This document shows positions 36,681-49,084 of a DNA stretch of 64,000 nucleotides, piece by piece (the stretch's first letter is position 1; each line of letters opens with the position of its first letter). The position numbers were made by a program, and so were the translations under genes. The stretch comes from Isoetes taiwanensis (Eukaryota > Streptophyta > Lycopodiopsida > Isoetales > Isoetaceae): NCBI GenBank assembly GCA_021234155.1, contig JAJEKV010000107.1, positions 1,010,415 to 1,074,414 of the forward strand. Reading direction: 5' to 3'. Under the pieces are notes generated by a model, which worked only from the letters and a program-made list of their open reading frames with translations, was not told where the DNA came from and ran no database searches.

Positions 36681-38290
36681 TCACTTGTCAAGAGTTGGGT
36701 TGGAAATAAAGTAAGGGTGCATATACCTTTAATGTGACAAGCATAAATGATATTTGATAAATAAATATCCCCCCTTGCATCTAGATTTTTAAGTCAATCA
36801 ACTTTGCATTGGTACAACTTTGTCTTAATATTTTCATGTGTTTGACATCAAAGCATATGTCGCATGTTATATGACAAGGAGATGAAATCCCATTAGTTGA
36901 CTGCACCATGAAATGAATGATCCATGGGCAAATAAATATTTGATATTAACATATCTCTACAAAGGCGAAGGATGGTTAATGACTATAATTGATGCATGTG
37001 TTTTGCCCTTCACAAGTGAAGAAGAATGGTTAATGCGGTTTGTCCTTGAATGAGTTGGGTTTAAAAAGAAGTTAAGAGAGAAGTTGGAATATGATTTCCA
37101 AATTACTTGAAGGTACCACTTACTTCATAGTATGGCACTGAATATGTAACACAATAATAGGGGTTCCAAAGTGATTTGATTTGGATATATAGGAGAAAAA
37201 AAGAAAGAAAAACGATATTTGGTATAAATATCTATTTCATGGACAAATAGATATTTGATATTGATATGTATGTGCGAGGGGTGAAGGATAGTTGAGTATG
37301 ATTGATGCATGTGGTTTTGCCTTTCACGGGTGAAGGATGGTTAATGAATATGATTCATACATGTGGCTTGCCCTTCACGGGTTGAGTCCTGATGAGAGAG
37401 AAATTGCAATATAATTTGCAAGTGGACTTGATGGCCCCACTTAATTCATATTATGACATTGAATATGTAACACAATAATAAGGGGTTTCAGGTGGATGGA
37501 TGTATAAATGACCATACCTGAAACTATAGACCATATTCCTTCAGCAATTGATTGGCTGGTTTCTGATGTTGAAGTCTATAATAGAGGATCTGAGTTCCAA
37601 GTTTATAAGGACCAGATAAAACACATTCTAGACATGGAGAACTGGAGGTTGTTGATCCAACAATGGATAATGATATGTCTGCAGCTAATGCAGGCATTAA
37701 GAGTGGCAGTGCAATGAACTCAACTGCTCTAAGAGGTGGAGTTGCTTCTTCGGTAAGCTTAGAAATTACAGTTAAGGATACCTCGATGAAGGGTACAATG
37801 CTAGATGGGATATTGTCGAAAGCATGTGAGGAAATATATGGAAGGACGAAGAGGAGGATAGGAAATAAAAGGAAATTTAGAACAACGAGCTGATATGATA
37901 AAGAATGTATGTCCGCAAAGAGGGAAGCTAAACGATGGAAAGGATTGGAGAGGTGTAAGGAGTTGGAGGCGGCATATACCTGATTGATAAAAAGGAAAAG
38001 GAAAACATACATGCCAGAACAACAAAAAGGAAAGATAAGTTGAAAAACCATCAGAAGTATTTCTGGAAAGTATTCAAGAAAAAGAGGAGTCAGAATAAAA
38101 TAATGGACTAAGGGATATGGAGGGAACATTTAAATAGATTATACAATTCAGGGGCAGAAAAAATTAAATTACCCGAAGGGACAGTGGGAGAGGAATTTGA
38201 TGTGGAAAAGGTAGGGAGAGCACTATAAAGCACGATTTCATTAATTGGAGAGAATAACGCGATTTTGAGAATTTTGACCTCAGCTAATCT
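36681..38290 (+). repeat. 2.6-kb tandem unit, copy C (partial), with the longest plus-strand coding remnant
   Basis: The third copy keeps the first ~1.3 kb of the unit and then continues into sequence absent from A and B. Its plus-strand frames read TIPETIDHIPSAIDWLVSDV, KGTMLDGILSKACEEIYGRT and, further on, EGIWREHLNRLYNSGAEKIK and VGEEFDVEKVGRAL (38110-38225). The W-x-EHLxxLYN pattern is common between the endonuclease and reverse transcriptase of LINEs. This suggests unit C preserves the older, longer form of a LINE, from which A and B were cut and amplified. Confidence 0.5.
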
Positions 38291-38344
38291 AGTCAAGCTG
38301 AAGTATTTTCTTTTACTTCTAAAGCACGACTATCCATCAAAATT

Positions 38345-38459
38345 ATTAATTGCCACCCAAGTATTACGTGGCCCACCCACCACTATTATTGATGGTAGAT
38401 ACATACACCACTATTATTGATAGTAGACACATATACCACTACATACACCATTATTATTC
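38345..38459 (+). repeat. Short degenerate tandem repeat (ACCACTATTATTGATRGTAG)
   Basis: Three or four imperfect copies of an ACTATTATTGAT-GTAGA-ACATA unit, about 30 bases each. Confidence 0.6.
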
Positions 38460-38759
38460 ATGGGTATAAATATATCTGCACTTGATTGCAGGAGGCATTC
38501 ATTTGCAATGTCTCGGCGTTCAGGATCTGCTACCGTTAGAGCACTGTCGCCTGCTCGAGCTGAAAATATCAACACCATCACTAATCTGAATAAATGCATA
38601 ATGAGAGGTATCCACCTTGATCCCTACTTGCAATCCATAGCTAATTGCCGCGAGATGGATTCCCTCGGTTACCACCATGTTTTTATCCATCTCGTATGGC
38701 TTCAAAAGCGCGACGCCTATGAGATTAACTCGTTGACCTTGCGTGGTTACGACGAGTGA
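38460..38759 (+). other. 99-codon open frame, unassigned
   Basis: The frame contains SRRSGSATVRALSPARAENI and then GYHHVFIHLVWLQKRDAY. It has no neighbours, no recognised domain and no regulatory context. It is near the length expected by chance in such DNA, but amino acid use is balanced. A gene fragment is possible and not supported further. Confidence 0.2.
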
Positions 38760-38923
38760 CTGCTGTGGTTATTGTGTGCTTATGGTGTGTCCAGCACCTA
38801 TTCAGCAATATATAATGTAGTGATGTTCTGGCATATAAGATATAGTAATGTATAAGAGCTCTTCTATTAATTTGAAAAATGCAGAGCGTAATGAATAGCA
38901 ACTACTTTAATGTACCTTGAAGA

Positions 38924-39408
38924 CTCAAGTTTCTTCTCCATCCTCTATGGCCTTTTTGGCCAGTAATTCCTGTAACTGGGCCGCTACACTTGCAGGTATC
39001 ACAACCATCTGTGGCTTGTCCTTGATGGACCGACCATATTCTATGGTTTTGAGATCTTTGTGCCAGGCACGGTCGTTGATTTGCCTCCACCTTTATGCCG
39101 TAGGTCCCTATCTTTATTTGTGCATAAGTGGTACCTTTTCTTGCTATTGGCTCCCACCAAGACACAAACACCTCTTCATAATGGGGAAGAGTAGGGTCTT
39201 GTACAGAGTCCTCTTCAGCAAAGGCCATCCATGCAGAAGATGAGTCTCCTGGTCTTATGAGCAAGAGCATGCCTTTCTTGACATCCTGGTATGGGTCGAA
39301 TGTTTTAACTGGGTTCTGTGGTTTATCCTTTGCAGGCTCGACATAGTACAGACGTGTTGTGTACTCGTCGAGTATTATTGACTCATGCTTTTTTCTCTTC
39401 TGGCACAT
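38924..39408 (-). pseudogene. Coding remnant of unknown family, one frameshift
   Basis: The minus-strand frame from 39408 reads ILDEYTTRLYYVEPAKDKPQ, TFDPYQDVKKGMLLLIRPGD, SSAWMAFAEEDSVQDPTLPH and YEEVFVSWWEPIARKGTTYA. After a frameshift near 39080 it continues IKDKPQMVVIPASVAAQLQE, LLAKKAIEDGEET and a stop. The sustained protein-like composition across two frames argues for a real gene broken once or twice. The family is not recognised. It might belong to the same kind of gene as the methyltransferase remnant 10 kb away, also on the minus strand, but nothing links them directly. Confidence 0.45.
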
Positions 39409-39517
39409 GTACGCTATTGCGATTGAATGCTCATGGTGCTCTTTATTGCTAGTTAGAAAATCTTAAATAAGTGGCACCGATGCACATAACACATGGATTC
39501 TCGTTTCAATGCTCTTG

Positions 39518-39690
39518 TTTTTGGGTTATCCCTAGGGGGCAAACCCTTGCTCATGTGGATTTCTGACATATTCTAAGTATATGCTTAGAATATGCTAGAA
39601 ACTGCTACAAACCTGTCGTTGCCCATAAACTAGCGGTCATACTCGTTCTTTGGCGGCCATTTGGCAACCGGGCTAGCTAGCAACCGCAAC
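39518..39690 (+). repeat. Repeat R, copy 1 (double-hairpin interspersed repeat)
   Basis: Starts TTTTTGGGTTATCCCTAGGG and holds two inverted repeats: GGGTT...AACCC at 39523-39546 and a CATATTCTAAG/CTTAGAATATG pair at 39567-39594. It ends near GGCCATTTGGCAACCGG. Two more copies in the same orientation lie at 41141 and 51706. It has no coding frame and no evident pol III boxes. Confidence 0.75.
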
Positions 39691-39714
39691 ACCTTGTTTA
39701 TTCCGGATTCACAA

Positions 39715-39740
39715 AGGAGGAGGAGGAGGAGGAGGAGGAG
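39715..39740 (+). repeat. (AGG)n microsatellite
   Basis: Nearly nine AGG units, which explains the Arg run in the overlapping frame at 39661-39885. Confidence 0.9.
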
Positions 39741-41140
39741 TGGCTATGGCGACAAGCAGGATCTCATAACTACCATTTTAACTGCCATTAGAGCTGTTTG
39801 GAAGGTGCCAACAAAGGGTGGAGATTGTGCAAGAAGAAAAATAATCGCCTTACAAAACAATTCCAGGAGATCCTTAAGAGCATGATGGTTAGCAACTCTC
39901 CTCCCTTTTTTGGCTATGGCAGAACTCATTAAGCAGGGTTGGGTATATTCACGTGGGAAATTTAACAGAAAAGGTATCATTGAAAAGTCATGAAGTGTGG
40001 ATTCCATATGATGTACTTGTCCAACAAGTTGTGGTCAATTTGGGAAGCTGTACTGTAAATGCTTCATTTTCACAATAATTGCAGTTCTGACTTTTCACAT
40101 TGATCAGTCTCATGTCTTTCAGTATACCGAGGCCTTTTACGTAGAAAAAAATGTAACTTGAGGAAGGTCGTTGTCAGAAGTGAACAATACTCCATTTTGC
40201 AAAGATCATCTCCAAGCCTTGGTGCTCAAGTCTATTCTTGTTTTCATCTTTCCAGTTTTCCTACTTGGGATCTCTACAAGTCAGTGTTGAATGCGAGATC
40301 TCCATCCATTCATCTAGTTTCATAGTCCTGTCATTTGCAGCCAAACGAAATCACATAAGATACATTCTGAGCAAATTTGAACAAATTTGGTATATGATAC
40401 TTCTTTTATTAGCTCTAAATTTGTTTGGCCTTCTTTGGCTTGTTAACTGTAAGCAAATTATATCTGATTTAGTTCGTTGGGCATCATTTGGCTGCCATAT
40501 TGATCAACCATGATATCAGGGTGGACCAGATGCAAAGATGTTGGAATGTGTAAGAAACATGGTATGACCAATTTAGGGCAAAATATAATACAAGATAAAT
40601 AAAACAATTGGAACTCCTAGAATAGGACGCACAATATGGAACGGGCATTGCTGGCAGCCATGGTCATGATCTGCAAATCTGTACTGGTCTATCATATACA
40701 ATGTTGGGGTTCATTCCCAGTAAATCTAGGAACCTTCAATGGTGTGACTAAATGCTTTGACAAATCATTTGTGGTCAGAGAGTTGATGGCCAACTATATA
40801 AATTAGAACGTGTCTTAAACTTCATGGGAACATTCGCTTTTCCTGGATGTTTTATGCTACACAAATGCACTCCACGTTTGAATGGCTTTCAACGTAGCTG
40901 TTGTTTTCTTGGACCCTAAAAGACCATAGAATTTGAAACCATTATAACTTTTGTGAAGCACAAGATAGTATTCGTTTGTGTTTTCAATGTCTCAAGTCCA
41001 ATGTATGATATGCAACAAATATTTGATGGTCTTTTGTTTAAAGACGACCCTTTTGAGTCGTACAATGCGTATTCTACAAGTATTTGGATGATTAATGCTA
41101 CGAAAATGTACTCCACTTTTAATGGCTTTCAAGGTAGTTG
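39741..41140. other. Intergenic with one local duplication
   Basis: No gene is recognised. ACTCCACGTTTGAATGGCTT (40869) recurs as ACTCCACTTTTAATGGCTTT at 41111, each followed by CAA-GTAG-TGTT, an old duplication about 240 bases apart. The second one abuts repeat R copy 2. Confidence 0.5.
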
Positions 41141-41310
41141 TTTTTGGGTTGCCCCTAAGGGGTCAAGCCCTCGTCCATGTGGGTTTATGGCATATTTCAT
41201 GTATATGCCAGTATATACCTGGAATATGCCAATGACTGCTCCAAACTTACTATAGGGTGTAAACTGGCGGTGGCCACTGTTCCTAGGCAGCCATTTGGAA
41301 ACCGGCTAAC
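41141..41310 (+). repeat. Repeat R, copy 2
   Basis: GTTTTTGGGTTGCCCCTAAG begins the copy. The first inverted repeat is at 41146-41170, a diverged second one lies around 41190-41228, and it ends GCAGCCATTTGGAAACCGG. It lies 150 bases upstream of the hydroxypyruvate reductase exon. Confidence 0.75.
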
Positions 41311-41456
41311 TGGTGCGATACAACAACAACCAATCCCATTCTTCCATCATGATCGTCAGATCCAAGCCCTTCTTTTCATATTCTCTCTTTTCCTCCATAG
41401 CCACAACTTCTTTCTCCTCCAAACGCTTCTTCTCAATAGCCAAGGCATCAGCCATC

Positions 41457-41889
41457 ATGGGTTCCTCACAAAAACACGTAATTCTTCAAACTATGCCCAT
41501 GCTTCCGGATCTGCTGCAGACTTTGGACTCAAAATTTGAGCACTTGCGCCTTTGAGAAGCCCAAGATAAAAAAGCCTTTGTTGTCCAGAATACCCATAAG
41601 ATCCGTGGCATAGTGGGCAATGCAGAAGTGGGTGCTGACAGAGAAATGTTAGATGCTTTGCCAAATCTTGATCGCTTCAAGTTTTAGCCTTGGGTTGGAT
41701 AAAATTGATCTCGCCAGATGCAAAGAGCAAGGAATAATGGTTACAAATACACCTGATGTTCTCACTCATGAGACTGCGAATACTAGTATGGCCCTTCTGT
41801 TGGCAACCATGCACAGAGTATGTGCTGCTAATAGATATTTTTGACAGGGGCTTTGGCCAATTAAAGGGAACTTCCCCCTTTCCTACAAG
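41457..41889 (+). pseudogene. Hydroxypyruvate/glyoxylate reductase, first exon (HPR2/HPR3-like), inactivated
   Basis: From the ATG at 41457 the frame reads SQKHVILQTMPMLPDLLQTL and then KFEHLRL, followed by a TGA (41553-41555) where the family has Trp. It continues [20 protein letters not shown] and LPNLD. A frameshift near 41675 leads into [40 protein letters not shown] and RVCAANRYF, then a second TGA at 41842 before QGLWPIKGNFPLSYK. The exon ends with AAG|GTAAGT at 41889, where plant HPR2/HPR3 genes have their single intron. These NAD(P)H-dependent D-2-hydroxyacid dehydrogenases act in photorespiration in the cytosol or plastid. Three disablements make this copy dead. Confidence 0.88.
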
Positions 41890-42111
41890 GTAAGTTATGG
41901 GGATTTATGGTTTTTATTTGTTTTTCTCTTGAAGGATTAAGTTAAGAGAGCTGTAAAAACCCTCCATTGTGTTTTGGTTTTCTATCCTATTTGCAGTTTG
42001 TCTTGAAACCCCAGCTTGTGCCATTTACATATAACCATTTACCTTATCTTCTAGTATGGCATAGAATCGATTGAGTAGTGTAAAAGGAGAATTTGATAGA
42101 CCTTCTTCTTT

Positions 42112-42210
42112 GTGGCATTGGCTATTTGTTCCCAGCTTCAAATGGATGTAATCGAAAAGACAGAAGCATTTCCACTATTATATACTGGAGTATGGTTTTC
42201 TTATCATCAC
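42112..42210 (+). pseudogene. Possible remnant of the HPR NAD-binding region
   Basis: The frame contains VIEKTEAFPLLY, which recalls the IAKRAEAFxCPI segment after the GxGxxG loop of hydroxypyruvate reductases. The glycine loop itself is not found. Position and strand fit, but the match is short. Confidence 0.3.
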
Positions 42211-42811
42211 TACTATATAATAACAACAATTCATTTTTATAAAGCATTCAAGAGCGCATATTTCGTAAGAGTAAAAGAGCTCCTAAAAAAATATGTGAAA
42301 TAGGTTGCTTCTCAGGATGTCAGCCATGTGCAGGAATTACAGTTCATGTGAATCGGTTTTGTTGCCTCATACAGAAAATTGAGGCAGTAGATGATGAGTG
42401 ATTCCAAAAATTGCTTTGGGTTTAACTGGACTATATAACCCAGTAATTATTCAAGTAACATTGTTGCAAATTAAACGGGAGTCTTGCAACACTCTCGTTT
42501 CGAAGATTCCCTTTTAAAAAACACCACGTTTCTGAAATTGGCTTTTTTGAAATTTGTTGAGAAAGAGGTTCGGTGTTTTTTTCCTTTCATTTAGGGCCAT
42601 CATTACACGACAACTTTGTATTTATGGAAAGAAAATTAAAAAAAAAAAGGTGAAATTTAGGCATGAATTTATAAAGACTGAAATTAAGACAAAAAAAAAA
42701 CACCAAAATAGAAAGGAAAGAATAATTTTATTTTTTTAATAAAAATCAGTACATCAATGTTGGCAATTCATCGTAGTAAATAATAATTAATTTAGCATAA
42801 ACTAGAAAATT

Positions 42812-42828
42812 GCCCACCGTTGGTGGGC
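42812..42828. repeat. GCCC hairpin, member of a dispersed set of four
   Basis: GCCCACC-GTT-GGTGGGC, a perfect seven-base-pair stem, 11 bases after ACTAG (42801-42805). The copy at 61785 has the same ACTAG at a similar distance. Confidence 0.55.
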
Positions 42829-43385
42829 TTTCCATGTGATTGTATATGAAGATTCGAAGACTAATGTGTTGTCTATGAGTAAGTGACTTAAATTGAGTTT
42901 TTAATGTATGGTAAGATGTGGTTGTGCTTTCTGATTTGACAAACCTAGTTTGAGTAGTGCCTTCATCTGTTTTCTTATTGCAAAAGTTCTCCTTGTTGTA
43001 AAAATGTAAAGCGCTTTCTTTGCCAAATCACAAAAAGGATTGTTAACCATTGTTAACAAAAAGGAAAATTATAGACAAAAGATTGCCTTAGGCAGAACGT
43101 CGCGACCTAATAAAAGGGCCGATGTAGCCAAATGGATCAGGAAAAAAGTGTGATGGTTCTAAGAATAGTTCAAGGAAAAAGGATCTAGGCAAATCAGGAA
43201 GAACGATGGGCATCATAGAACCAGTCTTCAAATTATCGGCCGGTTTTACTGGGAATTTCAAGGGGGGCAAAGGGTACCTTTGCATTCGAAATGAGAAACC
43301 TAAATGTGAAACCTAAAACCTAAGTGTCCTTGCTTTTACCTCTTCAATAACATCATAGCTTCCAAGAGATATTGGAGATTCATAT

Positions 43386-43521
43386 GCAGTGCAATTATGA
43401 AAGATCTACTTGATTGAAAAGTTTTAGATAGCTTTACTTCAATCCCAGACATTGCAGTGCAATTATGAAAGATCTACTTGATTGGAAAGTTTTAGATAGC
43501 TTTAATTTAATCTCATACATT
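43386..43521 (+). repeat. 68-bp tandem duplication
   Basis: Two adjacent units starting GCAGTGCAATTATGAAAGAT, 43386-43453 and 43454-43521, with only a few differences. Noncoding. Confidence 0.85.
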
Positions 43522-44152
43522 GCAATCAATGTGAAAATATACATTCATTCTGACACTAATTCTCCCTTTCCAACAGACATGATGCTTAAGTTAGCTATGT
43601 GGATAGGTCTCTTTTCATATATCTAATTCATCAATTTATATGTCTTGATGATAGATCAGCTATTGGAAACAATTTGAATGAAACATTAGGTTGTTGCTCA
43701 ATTTAATTACAACAAACAAAAAATCATTTGCTTCTAGTTCTTCAAATTGGAAAAAGGACATGATCTTAAAGAATATTAGACGTTCCAGACCTTGTGTAGC
43801 GCAAAGTGCAAGCTTCATCCTTATTGCTCGTGCTAATGGCAGGGCACTTTTTGCATCCCAGAAAATGCATATCAGTTCAAGTTAAAATATGCATGATATA
43901 ATAAATGACTTACTAATCTCTACAAATCTACGGCAGAAACTTCAATTTTCAAAATTGAGAAGGCAGATAGAGAATATCAAAATTGTAGAGGCCTGACGCT
44001 TAACGTTACAGAGAAATCTAGAGAATGAAAGCATCAAATAAGAAACACCTAAGAGATTAACAATTGTAGTATCGTAGTTTCTCGAGATTTACTCGCCATG
44101 GCCTACTGCAAGAACTGGTGGCAACCAAAGCACCGATGAAGATCATCTGCTA

Positions 44153-44389
44153 AGCCAAGCTTGAAAACAAAACAAAAAAAATAGAAAGTCTTGTCATCAC
44201 CTTCAATCGAGCCAACGCACTGCCTTTTCTTCCCATAATATTGTCTCCTAAAGATTGTAAAACACAACCCAATTTGATCACAGAAATCTTGCCATCATCA
44301 TTAGCGTCAAAATAACAGAAAACTTCATCAAGCTCCTTACCCATAAGGACTATTGCGCAATCCTGGAACATGTGGCCGTATTGCTTCAA
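44153..44389 (-). pseudogene. Calmodulin-like protein fragment with one EF hand
   Basis: The minus strand reads GKELDEVFCYFDANDDGKIS, then VIKLGCVLQSLGDNI. This matches the first EF hand of plant calmodulin-like proteins (ELxxVFxxFDANGDGKIS.SELGxVLxSLG). Loop positions 1, 3, 5, 7 and 9 (D, N, D, K, S) are intact, but the position-12 glutamate, a bidentate calcium ligand, is Lys. No second EF hand follows; the frame runs on into non-family sequence and stops. It is a fragment of about 50 family-like residues and presumably non-functional. Confidence 0.75.
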
Positions 44390-45292
44390 CTAAACTGCCA
44401 TGAAGGGAGCCCTGTAATGAAGAAAATAAACATAAGAGGTGCAAACAACATTTCAGATTTCAATCAGATTAGATCAGATTCATCCTGCAATTAGCAGTAT
44501 TTCATCTTCCAAAAGCAACTCCTCACCACAGCAAACACCTTCCACTTCATCAACATCCAGTAAGAGATGCTGATCATGTAATCATTTATTGAGGATATCT
44601 TGTATAGAAGTTATGCTAGAGCATGCATAAGTTTGACCAGTATTCAGGTCCTATGCATCTTTGTGCAAATTAGGGATCTTCCTAGGGATGCTGGTCTTGT
44701 GATAGTTTGAGGATATCTTGTATGGAGCTTATATAAATCTGACTGGACTTCATCTCGTGCAAATTAAGATCTTCATGGAGCAGTTGCAGCTTAGAAATCA
44801 CAGACATTGTGCAAGTTAAAGTTTTGAGACCATCTAGATCTATCTATAACGCTTCCTGGTTCTTTACAGGTTTGGAAGCTTCAACTACGGCATTTAGCAG
44901 AAAAAAAGCCCAGCTCTGCTCTTGCCCATGGCGTCTTCTCTCGAGCTGCAGCACCAGATCATAAAGTTTGCCGAAGACCTTAATACATCCTGCTTTTCCA
45001 TGTTTACATAGTCATCTGATAGTATCCATCGGACAATCTTGATAATCAAGCGATTGAGGAGAATCTGAGAGAACAGAAACCCTAAATCGAACCTTTTGTT
45101 TTTATACCTAAGACAACAGCATTGTTGGAACAGAAGTGAGATAAAATCTTTTACACAGGTCATCATATCCTTGTCTTCTATCTAACTGGAAGAGAAATTC
45201 CTGTTTCAAGTCCGTTACCATTCAAATCATGTTCCAATTGGAGCACCAAACTTTAAATAGTCAGAGATTGCATTACTTAAATGTGCTGATAG

Positions 45293-46407
<1,115 letters not shown>

Positions 46408-46411
46408 TTAA

Positions 46412-49080
46412 CACTAGAGTGGTCCCGGGGACCATTCCTGGTCCATGGACCAGAATTGGTCCAGTTGACCCACTGTCACTTAAACCAATATATCTGAGAA
46501 TAGAAGTTTCAATTTGAATACATTTCACCACCATATCAATCTTTACTTGATTCTTAATGACTTTCGAGAATTTCAAGGCCAATGAACTCACCTATATGTT
46601 GTAGTAGTTGTTCAAATATTAGAGAATTTGATTTACGCAATAGTCCGAATCGCATTCTTGAGTTTTCCTAGCATAAACGGGCCTAAACCTTGCTAAAATT
46701 GGAAGTATTTGTCTATTTATGATAGAACACATTGATTTGTATGTTTTCAGCTTTGGTTGCTATCATCTAACTTACTGCGGGAAGCCGGCAAACCCTATTT
46801 TGTTCAAAAATGTCGTCGTAAGGTTTAGGAATTATTTTCTCTTATTATTACAAGTTTTGGGTTAATTCTTGTGGCCATGGATTCTTAACTATATGAAGTA
46901 CAATCTTATGTTTTTTTGGAGTGTTCATAACTTATACCAACTTCAAAATCTAATAGAGAATTTTCGATACAGAATTTAGGACAAAATTATATGTTAAAAT
47001 GCTCTAAAATCACCATCTGTAAAGTATCACGTAGGTAATGAATGATGCATTCTTCTTATATCTACATAGAGAATTACTCTATCAACTTGCATATAGTGTA
47101 ATTAACGTTTAACCATGTAATTAACTAGATTTAAAGATGATGTACAACCATAGAATTAACACATTAGAGGTTAAAAATTTGAGTTAATTCCAAAATTATA
47201 GGCTGAAAACTCATCATTTACTAGCTAGTGATGTTTATTGATGAATGAAAGTGAAGATCGTGAAGTTTAAGTATAAGAGTAAAAAATTAAACCATATGAC
47301 CTTTGATGCGTCTTTCTCAGCTTTGTAGGGAACACACTACATTTCTCCAAATAAGCCTTTTAAATGGTTTAAAATATGACAAGGGACATATATATAGGTC
47401 CCCTACATAGGTTGTGTGGCTTTCTTGCAAAAATATACGGAGAAACATGGTTATTTTTTACTAGTATAAAACTGGTATATCCATTGCTGCTACGAAGCAT
47501 TAGAGTTTTAGTAGGATAATGTTACAAGTAGGTCATCTTTTATGTACACTATATTTATCATGAATGCGGGCCTTCCTTTGCAATATAACTCTCTATTTTC
47601 ATATTGAAATAATATACTATTTGAAAGATATGAATATAATTAAGCATGAACTATTTATGGTCCATAACTAGACCAATTGTATAGAGCATATATCTCTCGC
47701 TAGCCCTATTCATTTTGTCCCCATAATGATACCATGATTTCTTATCTTTAATAACATAATTTTTGAAAGGTGTAAGTAGAAGTCCATGTAGATTCAATTG
47801 GCGAATAAATACCACATAAATTCACAATTGTTTGTGCTTAAACATTGCCCTCAAATTATGCAAGCTCGTCTAACCAATTAATTTTACCCCATAGAGAATT
47901 GTTAGCATAAACTATATTCTAAAGTTGAGATCAAAATTGATTAAGATGTTGCCTCTATTAATTTTAAAACTTCCAGTCCTGTGGACCAATAATGGTCTGC
48001 AAGTGGAGCTGCACATAGCAGTCTAACTTGGCTTTTTATAGTCATAAACTTCCATATTTTTCTTTGAATTTTTTTCCATTGATTTCATGACATGGGACAT
48101 TTTGAGAATGTGTTTTTTGAAAGTTGCATCTCGAGGCATAAATCTAGAATAAACATAGAAGACATATTTAACTTTGATGCTATAAAGTTTAATCCAAATC
48201 TCAAGGTTATGATCAACAAATATTTTCATTATTAAAGTAAATAAGAAGCTATTCATATCCCAAATTTCAACTTCAGATCAATTAACATAAGGAAGTTATT
48301 GATTTTAAATAGGCCTATGGACCAATAATGGGCTCAGGTACAGAAACCTTTCTTGATTTCTTGTGACCATGTCTTTTGCTTTTTTAATGAGCTTGTTTTT
48401 GCATTGGTTTCATATCATTTTGAACTTTCATATTATGATTTTTTGGAGGACATCATAGAGTAAGTTTTGCTCTATATAGGGAAATATTAATCATTATTAC
48501 AAGTTACCTAAAATTGAGATTAAAAGTGAAAGTCCAAACGTCAAATTCAAGGCCAGCCAACATTTTTATGGAATGAAGAAACTTGTCAACTGCTTATATG
48601 TCAAATATTAGCTCAAAATGCATTTCCTTGTAAAAGTTGTTGTATTTAAACTACAAAGCTTTCCTACCGGGAACCATAATTGGTTTCGAGGAGGTGAAAG
48701 CGATTTGACCTGCCATGTTTGAATGGCCATATCTTTCTTTGTAGACTTCGGATTGACATGTGGTTTTTTGTGTCGTTTTCCTTATCTCGTGTAGAAAAAT
48801 ATCATGGTAATCAAAAAAATTGAAAAAATCGTTTTGTCGAGACAGTTTTACTTTATGTAAACATGAAGCTTTTGGTACTTGACCCCCCTGAGTTTGCTAG
48901 AGCATAACTTACAAGAATGGAGGTGTATATATTTTTAGGTATTTTTCTAGTGGACCATGACTGCCATATATAAACTTCTAGGAAGGGTTCAAATAGATTT
49001 TATACCATTGATTTTATATGAATTTTAAAGTGAACACTGCAAATGGACCATTTCTGGTCCATCACCTGACCACTCTAGTG
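46412..49080. mobile_element. Non-autonomous piggyBac-like element, 2669 bp, TTAA-flanked
   Basis: Both ends carry CACTAGAGTGGTC as a perfect 13-base terminal inverted repeat, with TTAA immediately outside at 46408-46411 and 49081-49084. A second inverted block, TGGACCAGAATTGGTCCA on the left and TGGACCAGAAATGGTCCA on the right, lies about 18-30 bases further in. The element has no frame longer than 77 codons and no transposase. Its right third repeats a GGACCAATAATGG-type motif about every 330-370 bases (47985, 48312, 48667, 49043). TTAA duplication with short inverted repeats is the hallmark of piggyBac transposons. The CACTA start would also suit EnSpm/CACTA elements, but those make 3-base duplications, which do not match here. 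Confidence 0.85.
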
Positions 49081-49084
49081 TTAA

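Noticed and set aside
46412-49080. Assignment as an EnSpm/CACTA element because the ends begin CACTA
   Set aside because: A 3-base target duplication would be needed. The flanking triplets are TAA and TTA, whereas a 4-base TTAA duplication is exact and supported by an adjacent empty site.
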